From M3007 sp040383605 (GTDB lineage: Bacteria > Bacteroidota > Bacteroidia > Chitinophagales > Saprospiraceae), in the NCBI GenBank assembly GCA_040383605.1, contig JBEIDF010000075.1, positions 1 to 14,857 on the forward strand: a DNA stretch of 14,857 bases, in the 5' to 3' direction. Both the position numbers and the translations under genes were made by a program. The notes beneath the pieces are model-generated. The model worked only from the letters and a program-made list of their open reading frames with translations, was not told the origin of the DNA and searched no databases. Each line of letters starts with the position of its first letter. Position 1 is the stretch's first letter. This document shows, piece after piece, positions 1-6,399 of this stretch.

Positions 1-150
1 ATTATATTCTCTGCTAATATGAAAAGGATTTTTTAGCCAGACAAGGCGCTTTTTGCAGGCGTAATGGGACTAATTACGGCGAAAAAAAGGAACGAAGGTT
101 GGCTGGAAAAGACTTTCATATTAGCGAGAAATATAATTTTAGACACGCTC
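1..150. mobile_element. MITE-like large imperfect inverted repeat, left end cut by the window
   Basis: Almost the whole stretch folds on itself. Bases 13-24 (GCTAATATGAAA) pair perfectly with 114-125. Bases 1-11 pair with 126-137 with one unpaired base on each side. AGCCA at 35-39 pairs with TGGCT at 100-104, flanked by T-rich/A-rich arms that pair through G:T wobbles. CGTAAT at 60-65 pairs with ATTACG at 73-78 around a 7-base loop. The right arm continues outward through TTTTAGACACGCTC to about 150 and is followed by TAA. Read inward, that end is GAGCGTGTCTAAAAT, which resembles ends of some IS5-family elements; the trailing TAA would fit a TNA target duplication (from memory, not searched). 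No protein is encoded inside. A non-autonomous miniature transposon is the best reading. A palindromic structural RNA or an extragenic repeat remain alternatives. Confidence 0.6.
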
Positions 151-180
151 TAAGGCGGGGAGCATTTTTTTTTTCAGTGC

Positions 181-1497
181 TTAGTTTCCCGTGTGTTTCC
201 AGGCGTCCCGTTCGGTGCTCATTTGCCAGGCTGCCCCGGCATTTTCAATCGCGTTGAAGAGCGGCAGCCATTCGGCAGGCCCGGCGGACTGTGTCAGGAT
301 TTCGTGTCGGCGCAGTTGAAGGATGATATCGAGCGGATTGATGAGTACCGGGCAGGCCTCTACGCAGGCGTTGCAGGTGGTGCAAGCGTGCAGTTCTTCC
401 GGCGTGATCGAGTCGAACAGCGTTTTGCCATCGTTGTACTGCTCGCGGCTTTGGGCGCCGGCGGCGATTTGGCGGCCCACCTCGTCTGCCCGGTCGCGCA
501 CGTCCATCATAATTTTTCGGGGCGACAGTTTTTTACCCGTGATATTGGCCGGACAGGCGGCCGTGCAGCGACCGCATTCCGTGCAGGTGTAGGCGTCGAG
601 CAGATTTTTCCAGCTGAGTGAAAAAACGTCGTTCGCGCCGAATTCCGGCAATTCAGCGGGCGCCTTCGGGTCGGGCTGTTCCAGTCCCATCATAATCCGC
701 ACCTCTTTTTGCACCTCCGGCATCTCCTCCATTTTTCCTTTCGGGCTGAGTTTGGCATACCAGGTATTGGGAAACGCGAAAATGACATGCAAGTGCTTGG
801 AGTAGGGGAGGTAGCACATAAATGTGAAGACCGTTAGGATGTGCAGCCACCAGCCGAAGCGTTCCACGGTGATGAGCGCGGTGTCCGACAGGTTGCCGAA
901 CAGCGCGGGGCCGAGCCAGCTGCTGATCGCCAGCCGGCCGGTGTCCGGATAGTGCTCCATACCGCGCGATTGCAGCACCGTATCGGCGCCGTTCATGCTA
1001 AAGACACCGATGAGCAGCACGATTTCGCCGAGCAGGATCAGGTTAGCGTCCAAGGACGGCCAGCCTTTCATCTCCGGTTTTTGGAAGCGCGCGATTCGCA
1101 GGAGGTTGCGGCGCGCCAGGAAAATAATGGTGGCCACAAAGGCCAGCACCGACAACACCTCGATGGTGCTGATAATAAACGTGTAAAATCCGCCGAGATA
1201 GGGCGCGAAAAAGCGGTGTTGCGCGAACAACCCATCAATCAGGATTTCCAGCAGTTCGATTTGCGTGATGAGGAAAGCCAGGTAGATAAACAGGTGAAAA
1301 ATGGCGGGCAGGATGTTTTTGAACATTTTTTTCTGACCAAATGCCACCAGCAGCACATTGCGCCAGCGTTCGGAGGCCGCTCCGCCGATATCCTCCGGTT
1401 TGCCCAGCAGGATGTTGCGCAGCACACGGCTAAACCCCCGGTAGGCGATGAAACCGGCGGCGCCCGCGACGAAAAAGAATAAAATAGATTGCAGCAT
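181..1497 (-). CDS. Membrane-bound (Fe-S)-binding protein, HdrD/NarI-like electron-transfer subunit
   Basis: This 438-residue protein has an N-terminal membrane part with about five hydrophobic segments (near 3-19, 63-90, 105-127, 151-170 and 213-232), resembling the cytochrome-b-like gamma subunit of nitrate reductase. His68 and His219 lie in or next to these segments and could ligate heme (inference). The cytoplasmic C-terminal part holds two ferredoxin-type motifs, Cys305/308/311/315-Pro and Cys372/375/378/382-Pro, each able to bind a [4Fe-4S] cluster. Bacteroidota relatives are annotated as (Fe-S)-binding or heterodisulfide-reductase-related proteins and are thought to move electrons between the quinone pool and a partner with CCG domains. 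Any such partner would lie downstream, left of the window. The reading frame stays open upstream to 1578, but the Met at 1497 is chosen because the first membrane segment begins right after it. Exact redox partner and substrate are unknown. Confidence 0.86.
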   Translation of the reverse strand: MLQSILFFFVAGAAGFIAYRGFSRVLRNILLGKPEDIGGAASERWRNVLLVAFGQKKMFKNILPAIFHLFIYLAFLITQIELLEILIDGLFAQHRFFAPYLGGFYTFIISTIEVLSVLAFVATIIFLARRNLLRIARFQKPEMKGWPSLDANLILLGEIVLLIGVFSMNGADTVLQSRGMEHYPDTGRLAISSWLGPALFGNLSDTALITVERFGWWLHILTVFTFMCYLPYSKHLHVIFAFPNTWYAKLSPKGKMEEMPEVQKEVRIMMGLEQPDPKAPAELPEFGANDVFSLSWKNLLDAYTCTECGRCTAACPANITGKKLSPRKIMMDVRDRADEVGRQIAAGAQSREQYNDGKTLFDSITPEELHACTTCNACVEACPVLINPLDIILQLRRHEILTQSAGPAEWLPLFNAIENAGAAWQMSTERDAWKHTGN

Positions 1498-1543
1498 ATC
1501 AGGCGCGTTTACTTTGTCGGGCGAAAATAAAGCGGTTAATGCG

Positions 1544-1551
1544 TAATTTTG
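1544..1551 (+). promoter_or_regulatory. Candidate -7 box of the phosphoribosyltransferase gene
   Basis: TAATTTTG matches the Bacteroidota -7 consensus TAnnTTTG exactly and lies about 57 bases before the ATG at 1608, in the 110-bp gap between two divergent genes. The nearest TTTG upstream (1513-1516) is 27 bases away, longer than the usual spacing of about 19-21, so only the -7 half is supported. Confidence 0.3.
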
Positions 1552-1607
1552 TAGCCTGAAACAAATTTTACAAATCAAACCTCCCCGCCAACCGCCAACC
1601 TGCCGCC

Positions 1608-2108
1608 ATGCAATTACTAACCGACCGCCAGATCCGGCAAAAAATCAAGCGCCTGGCTATCCAAATACTGGAGCAGCACTACGACGAGCCAGAGATTATT
1701 CTGGCCGGACTGAACAACAACGGACTGGGTTTTGCGGAGCTGATTCTTCGCGAATTACAGCAAATCGCGCCGTCTTATATGGTATTAACCCTGACGCGCT
1801 TGCGGCTGAACCCCGCGAATCCGCTGGAGTATGATCCATTTCTGGAACTTTCGCTCGACGCCGTGCAGGGAAAGGTCGTCGTCATCGTGGATGATGTGGC
1901 CAACACCGGCCGGACGATCTTTTACGCGTTTACACCCTTGTTGCACAAGTTGCCGAAGCGGGTCGAAGTGGCCGTGTTGGTGGATCGCAAGCACAAGGCT
2001 TTCCCGATTCAGGCAGATTACGTCGGATTATCGCTCGCGACTACCTTGCAGGATCATATTCGGGTGCAGATTCGGGATACGGAGGAGATGGCGGTGTTTG
2101 TGGAATAA
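1608..2108 (+). CDS. PyrR-like phosphoribosyltransferase family protein
   Basis: This 166-residue protein is a type I phosphoribosyltransferase. The PRPP-binding loop is VVIVDDVANTGRT at residues 91-103, with its paired acidic residues (Asp95-Asp96) and the Thr-Gly-Arg-Thr phosphate-binding turn. A second block, LVDRKHKAFPIQADYVG (124-140), closely follows the pattern conserved in PyrR, the bifunctional pyrimidine-operon attenuator and uracil phosphoribosyltransferase. Length is close to the 170-180 residues usual for PyrR. The gene stands alone between an Fe-S membrane protein and an unknown gene, with no pyr biosynthetic genes nearby. It could therefore be a stand-alone uracil salvage enzyme, a regulator, or a paralogue with another base specificity; the family assignment is firm and the substrate is not. 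It ends 16 bp from a convergent gene, with no obvious terminator hairpin between them. Confidence 0.88.
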   Translation: MQLLTDRQIRQKIKRLAIQILEQHYDEPEIILAGLNNNGLGFAELILRELQQIAPSYMVLTLTRLRLNPANPLEYDPFLELSLDAVQGKVVVIVDDVANTGRTIFYAFTPLLHKLPKRVEVAVLVDRKHKAFPIQADYVGLSLATTLQDHIRVQIRDTEEMAVFVE

Positions 2109-2124
2109 GAGCCTGAACACAGTT

Positions 2125-2826
2125 TTAGCGTTCCGCCGACTCCTTCGTCTTTCGCGCCTTCTTCTGCTCATTATTGCTCTCATACAGGCAGTACTGATCG
2201 TATTTTTTTCGATCGCGATCCGCCCAGATGTCTTTTCCGATATCGCAAAGCACCACCAGTTCCTGATAAAGTTTGTTGCCGACTTCGATTCGGCGCTCGA
2301 CGGAAATATCCCGGTCGTGTAACTTGTCCTGCTGAATATTTAAAGCCGTTTCAAACTCGGCGGACGCGTCCAGTACCCGTTGGATGAGCGATTCGTTCAT
2401 CCCTACTTCTGCCAGAAAATCTATTTGCGCCCGGGCCACGCGCGCCACGCGGCGGCCGCAAAAAAGGAGCTGCGGGTCCGTCATATCGCCCATTTTGGCG
2501 GTTCCAAATTTGCGATACCGACCTGTGCGGTCGTGATACTTCATCGCGACGCGCGTCATCACAGATCGGATCGCCGATTTCAACTTTTCGGCCGCCTGAT
2601 TTTTTTTCTCTGTGCTGATCATTTGCTCGCCCACCATCTCATCGTCGTCCGGCAAATTGCGGAATTGATCGCACAGCGACTTAAAGCCCTTCAACCGCTC
2701 CAAACCGTAGCCGTATTGGGTAAAAAAATCGTTGTCGCGGTGCGCGTTGCGGATCGCCTCCTGGCATTGAACGTACAAATCCGCATCCGGTACGTTGTAC
2801 ATTCGATGTCCGGCTTGTTTTTTCAT
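2125..2826 (-). CDS. Conserved-looking hypothetical protein, probably alpha-helical and cytoplasmic
   Basis: I do not recognise this 233-residue protein. It has no signal peptide and no membrane segment. It is rich in charged residues and predicted helix, with a Lys/Arg/Glu-rich tail (last 20 residues or so) that is probably disordered. A middle segment (about residues 75-115) is basic, and residues 120-190 alternate hydrophobic and charged positions as in a helical bundle. Base composition matches its neighbours, and a good -7 promoter box precedes it, so it is likely a real expressed gene. The chosen start is the ATG at 2826; a second Met at codon 9 is a possible alternative. It converges on the phosphoribosyltransferase gene with only 16 bp between. 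No function is proposed. Confidence 0.78.
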   Translation of the reverse strand: MKKQAGHRMYNVPDADLYVQCQEAIRNAHRDNDFFTQYGYGLERLKGFKSLCDQFRNLPDDDEMVGEQMISTEKKNQAAEKLKSAIRSVMTRVAMKYHDRTGRYRKFGTAKMGDMTDPQLLFCGRRVARVARAQIDFLAEVGMNESLIQRVLDASAEFETALNIQQDKLHDRDISVERRIEVGNKLYQELVVLCDIGKDIWADRDRKKYDQYCLYESNNEQKKARKTKESAER

Positions 2827-2865
2827 GTCGAGCGTATATTACTGGTTCGTACTGTTTTTGAAATG

Positions 2866-2873
2866 CAAAAATA
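2866..2873 (-). promoter_or_regulatory. Candidate -7 promoter box for the hypothetical gene
   Basis: Read on the minus strand the bases are TATTTTTG, an exact TAnnTTTG match about 40 bases before the ATG at 2826. The only nearby upstream TTTG (minus strand, 2909-2906) lies 32 bases away, so no convincing -33 box is seen. Confidence 0.38.
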
Positions 2874-2971
2874 AATAGTTTTAAAAAATAGTGTGTTTTT
2901 TAAAACAAAAAAATAGTTATTTTTTACTCAGACGAAAAAAAATTAGATATTTTCAATTTTAATACCTTTAT
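2874..2971. other. AT-rich intergenic stretch without a long gene
   Basis: The bases between the promoter of the hypothetical gene and the small ORF are almost entirely A and T, with repeated A- and T-runs. Together with 2972-3208 this makes a gene-poor gap of about 380 bp. Apart from the small ORF and a short direct repeat near 3153-3186, nothing recognisable is seen. Such low-melting stretches in this window coincide with divergent gene starts, so it probably holds promoters for both directions. Confidence 0.6.
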
Positions 2972-3097
2972 ATGAAAAAAGAAAATAGTACGCAAACCGT
3001 TTATTCTCTATTTTCGCCCGGCATTTTTTACGCTGTACGCATCGGGAAAACGGCCATGCTGCTGCATAAAACTACCCGGCGCTACCTCAACCGTTAA
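2972..3097 (+). CDS. Possible small protein of 41 residues
   Basis: An ATG at 2972 opens an uninterrupted frame of 41 codons ending in TAA at 3095-3097. The product begins MKKENSTQTVYSLFSPG, has a short hydrophobic stretch and a basic end (KTTRRYLNR), and a predicted net positive charge. Its start lies just after an AT-rich stretch, like other starts in this window, and the A-rich first codons (AAA AAA GAA AAT) are typical of well-translated Bacteroidota genes. Base composition rises from very AT-rich to gene-like exactly at the ORF. No family is recognised; it could be a regulatory peptide, a small membrane-associated protein or chance. A partial -7 match (TATTTTCA near 2949) lies upstream. 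Confidence 0.42.
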   Translation: MKKENSTQTVYSLFSPGIFYAVRIGKTAMLLHKTTRRYLNR

Positions 3098-3152
3098 GAA
3101 AATCTGAAAAACAGGCTGTGTGGAACAAATTCCGGCAATGGAATCGTTAACT

Positions 3153-3186
3153 ATTGAGCGACCGTCTCGCAGCCGATTGAACGACC
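3153..3186 (+). repeat. Two 11-bp direct repeats upstream of the TPR gene
   Basis: ATTGAGCGACC (3153-3163) recurs as ATTGAACGACC (3176-3186) with one mismatch. The period is 23 bp, close to two DNA helix turns. The second copy ends 22 bp before the ATG at 3209. This spacing suits a tandem protein-binding site or an early 5' UTR element; chance is not excluded. Confidence 0.35.
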
Positions 3187-3208
3187 ATTTTCATCAAATA
3201 CTGTCCGC

Positions 3209-6200
3209 ATGACAATTCGAGGCTCCTTTTTTATTGCAATCTGTTTTCTGCCCCTTTCGGCGCTTTCCGCGCAGGAGACAACCGTTTTTACCGAGGCCAA
3301 CCTGGCGTACAAACGCGGCCTGGAATTATACGATCAAGGGGTGTTTGGGCTGGCTCAAAAAGAATTTAATACAGCCAACGAGTTGATGCGCCCGGTCAAT
3401 GAACCGGAATGGAAAGAGTTCAAAACGCAATCCGCCCTCTATTACGCAAAGTGCGCCGTCCGGCTGGAGCAGCCCGAAGCGGAAGTCTTGGTCGTAGATT
3501 TACTCCGGCAGGAAGCGCCCGCGCCGGTTGCCGGGCAGGCTGCGCTGGAAATTGGCGATTATTATTTCAATAAAAAAGAGTATCAGGCGGCCCTAACGTA
3601 TTACGATATGGCGCCAAACGCCACGGGCGCCGCGCGCGACGAGCTCGCCTTTAAAAAAGGGTACAGCCATTTTTACGCCAAAAATTTTCGGGTCGCCCGG
3701 CAGTGGTTCGCTTCCATCAAAGATAACGCCCGAGGCGAATGGTATTTTCCGGCAAATTACTACTACGGCTGCTGTATGTTCGCCGATCAACGGTATGAGG
3801 ACGCCGCCGCGGCATTCTCCCGCTGCGAATCTTCCAATCAGTACGGGAAACTGATTCCGTATTACCTCTGCCAAATTTATTTCGCCCGAAAACAGTACGA
3901 TCAGGTGATTGCCTACGGTGCGCCGAAAGCCAAAGATAACGCCCTGAAAGAACGGGAGAAAATTAATCAGTTGGTCGGGAAAGCGTACTTTGAAAAAAAG
4001 GACTTTAGATCGGCCCTACCGTATCTCGAATTTGCCGCTAAAAACGGTGCGTCGCTCACGCCTGGCGATTACTACCAACTTGGGTACGCTCAATATCAAA
4101 ATGGTTTCTACAAACAAGCTATTGACAACTTTGAGCAACTGACTAAACAGGACAGCCTGCTGGGGCAAAATGGATTGTACCATCTCGGCGACTGTTATTT
4201 GCGGACGAACAATAAATTCGCCGCCCGCAACGCCTTTGGCCAGGCAGCAGACCTCCCGCTCGATCTCTCGGTGCGCGATGACGCCTTGTTTAATTATGCC
4301 AAACTGAGTTACGAACTCAAATTCGATCGCGACGCGCTGAACGCGCTCCAACGAATCCCGCCAAACTCGCCCAATTACGCCGACGCGCAAAGCCTGATGA
4401 GCGATATCTTTCTAAATACCCGCGACTACGACCGCGCGATCGCCACCCTGGAAAGCGTCAAGAACCGGAATGCCAAACTTGACGCTACGCTCCAGCAGGT
4501 ATGTTACCTCCGCGGGCTGCAGCTCTATCAGAACAACGACAAAGACCAGGCCCGCCAATTGTTTAATCGCGCGCTCGATTTTCCGATAGATAAGCGCACG
4601 GCGGCCCTGTGCTCCTACTGGATGGGCGTCATTGCCCACGAAAATATGGAATATGTAATCAGCAAAGGTCATATTTCCGCTTTCCTGAGCCATGCCTCCG
4701 CGTACAAGGATCTGCCGGAAGAAAGCAGCGTGATGATGGGCCAGTATGTGCAAGGGTATAACTTTATTAAACTGGATGATTACACCGGCGCGCTGACCAA
4801 TTTTAAGAACGCCGTGGACGGCCTGACCCGCAACCGCGCGATGATAAAATCCGAGCAAATTAGCCGCAGCGTGCTCGGCGATGCTACGTTGCGCGCAGGC
4901 GACTGCCATTTTAAACGCAACCAGTACCGGGAAGCGCAGGAGTATTACAACAACGCGATCAACCAGCGCTTCGAGGGCTTCGAATACGCTATGTACCAAA
5001 AGGCGCTTATCCGTGGCTTGCAGGGCGCACCGGTGGACAAAATCGTGGTGCTTGAGGAACTGGTCTCTAAGTTTCCGCAAAGTCAATACGCCGACGAAGC
5101 CCTGTTCCAGATCGGGATCACCTACCAGGAAATTCAAAGATTGGATCAGGCCGTCCCGCCCCTGCGGCGCCTTGCAACGGATTTTAGGGGGCGCTCTGCC
5201 CTGGTCAATCAGGCCTTGCTTCGATTGGGCCTGATCGCATACAACCAAGGCAATACAAAAGATGCGGCGGATTATTACAAGCAGGTTTTTTTCAATAACC
5301 CGGATAATCAGGAATCCAAAGACGCCCTCGAAGTCTTACACGAGATCTACGTGAAGGATCTGAATCGCCCGGAAGAGTATTTTAGTTTTTTGGAGACCAT
5401 CCCGGGGGCGGGGTATAAAATCTCCAGCGATTCTCGAGACAGCGTGACCTTCGCCTCGGCCGAAATTCAGTACAATAACAACCGTTTTGTCCAAGCCATC
5501 GAGGGGTTCACCGCATACCTCAGCAAATATTCGAACGGACGGTATGTGGTCCCCGCGTATTATTACCGCGCAGAGAGCTATTCTACCGAAGTGATTAATC
5601 GCTACGATCTCGCCGTAAAAGACTACGCGGCAGTGGTCAACCGCGGCCCGGGAAAATTTTTCGCAAAATCTGCAGAGAAAGCGGCTTACATCGCCGCAGA
5701 TCTCAAGGACTACACCTTGGCCCTGGAAATGGCGCGCCGCTGGGAAGAGGCCGCCGTTTCGGATAATTCCAGGCTGGCCGCTCAGATTATGATTGTCGAA
5801 ACAGCCTTTTCGATGAAAAACGCGCCCTTAGTGAACGACTATGCCCGCAGGATTCTAAATTCTCGGTTGGCGTCCAACGACCAGCTGGCCCGCGCGCACT
5901 ATTATATCGGCAAAACGGCATACGAACAGGGTAACGACCAAGCGGCTACTGCCGCGCTCCGTACGGTCACCCAGTTGTCCACCGCCGAAATCATGGCGGA
6001 ATCGTATCACCTGCTGGCGCAGATATTGTTCAGACAAAGGCGATACGCCGAAGCGGAGTCGTTAATCACCGATGGGAATAAAGCCGGCGCCGGCTACAAT
6101 GATTGGATAGCTCGAAACCTGATTCTGTTGTCGGACGTCTTCCTCGCGGTGGGAGACAAAAATAGTGCCTCCGCAGCCCTGGAGGCGGTAATTGAAAACT

Positions 6201-6331
6201 ATCGGGGCAATGATCCGGAAATCCTGACAGTTGCCCGACAAAAATACAGTCAAATCAGGGGCGGCGGCGCCCGTCCGCCGGGCACAAAAGGCGTGGATAG
6301 TTTTATTATCCTCGACGACAAAGGCAACTAA
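3209..6331 (+). CDS. Secreted tetratricopeptide repeat protein, 1040 residues
   Basis: The protein begins with a clear signal peptide (residues 1-21, hydrophobic core 7-20, probable cleavage at SALSA-QE). The rest is a long solenoid of tetratricopeptide-type helix pairs. Examples are residues 31-58, 111-137 (GDYYFNKKEYQAALTYYD) and around 317-342, with many repeats of the form G..Y....Y..A...F. There is no lipobox cysteine, no membrane segment after the signal and no T9SS sorting domain, so a periplasmic location is likely. The last 30 residues (Gly/Pro-rich, then a short hydrophobic end) leave the solenoid. TPR proteins act as protein-binding scaffolds. It is followed 68 bp later, on the same strand, by an outer-membrane barrel gene, which suggests a joint role in envelope assembly or transport. 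The specific process is not known. Confidence 0.93.
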   Translation: MTIRGSFFIAICFLPLSALSAQETTVFTEANLAYKRGLELYDQGVFGLAQKEFNTANELMRPVNEPEWKEFKTQSALYYAKCAVRLEQPEAEVLVVDLLRQEAPAPVAGQAALEIGDYYFNKKEYQAALTYYDMAPNATGAARDELAFKKGYSHFYAKNFRVARQWFASIKDNARGEWYFPANYYYGCCMFADQRYEDAAAAFSRCESSNQYGKLIPYYLCQIYFARKQYDQVIAYGAPKAKDNALKEREKINQLVGKAYFEKKDFRSALPYLEFAAKNGASLTPGDYYQLGYAQYQNGFYKQAIDNFEQLTKQDSLLGQNGLYHLGDCYLRTNNKFAARNAFGQAADLPLDLSVRDDALFNYAKLSYELKFDRDALNALQRIPPNSPNYADAQSLMSDIFLNTRDYDRAIATLESVKNRNAKLDATLQQVCYLRGLQLYQNNDKDQARQLFNRALDFPIDKRTAALCSYWMGVIAHENMEYVISKGHISAFLSHASAYKDLPEESSVMMGQYVQGYNFIKLDDYTGALTNFKNAVDGLTRNRAMIKSEQISRSVLGDATLRAGDCHFKRNQYREAQEYYNNAINQRFEGFEYAMYQKALIRGLQGAPVDKIVVLEELVSKFPQSQYADEALFQIGITYQEIQRLDQAVPPLRRLATDFRGRSALVNQALLRLGLIAYNQGNTKDAADYYKQVFFNNPDNQESKDALEVLHEIYVKDLNRPEEYFSFLETIPGAGYKISSDSRDSVTFASAEIQYNNNRFVQAIEGFTAYLSKYSNGRYVVPAYYYRAESYSTEVINRYDLAVKDYAAVVNRGPGKFFAKSAEKAAYIAADLKDYTLALEMARRWEEAAVSDNSRLAAQIMIVETAFSMKNAPLVNDYARRILNSRLASNDQLARAHYYIGKTAYEQGNDQAATAALRTVTQLSTAEIMAESYHLLAQILFRQRRYAEAESLITDGNKAGAGYNDWIARNLILLSDVFLAVGDKNSASAALEAVIENYRGNDPEILTVARQKYSQIRGGGARPPGTKGVDSFIILDDKGN

Positions 6332-6334
6332 CCC

Positions 6335-6351
6335 GCGCGCGGCCGGCGCGC
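6335..6351 (+). terminator. GC-rich hairpin between the TPR and barrel genes
   Basis: GCGCGC, a 5-base loop (GGCCG) and GCGCGC form a compact stem directly after the TPR stop codon, followed by TTTCTTCC. The tail is only partly T-rich, so this may be an attenuator or a 3'-end-stabilising hairpin that lets part of the transcript continue into the barrel gene. Confidence 0.4.
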
Positions 6352-6399
6352 TTTCTTCCGGCTATTTTCTGTTTGCGTCTTAACAAATATTGAAAACCC

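Noticed and set aside
1..138. Integron attC site or CRISPR repeat
   Set aside because: The attC core triplets (RYYYAAC/GTTRRRY) and any array of spaced repeats are missing; the symmetry extends over the whole element instead.
841..1482. Open frame of 213 codons on the plus strand
   Set aside because: It is antisense to the membrane part of the Fe-S protein and is rich in Gln, Arg and Ala as expected of a shadow frame.
1498..1578. N-terminal extension of 27 residues on the Fe-S protein
   Set aside because: It would put polar residues before the first membrane segment and consume most of the divergent promoter gap; the Met at 1497 fits better.
4412..5248. Open frame of 278 codons on the minus strand
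   Set aside because: It is antisense to the TPR gene and shows no domain of its own.
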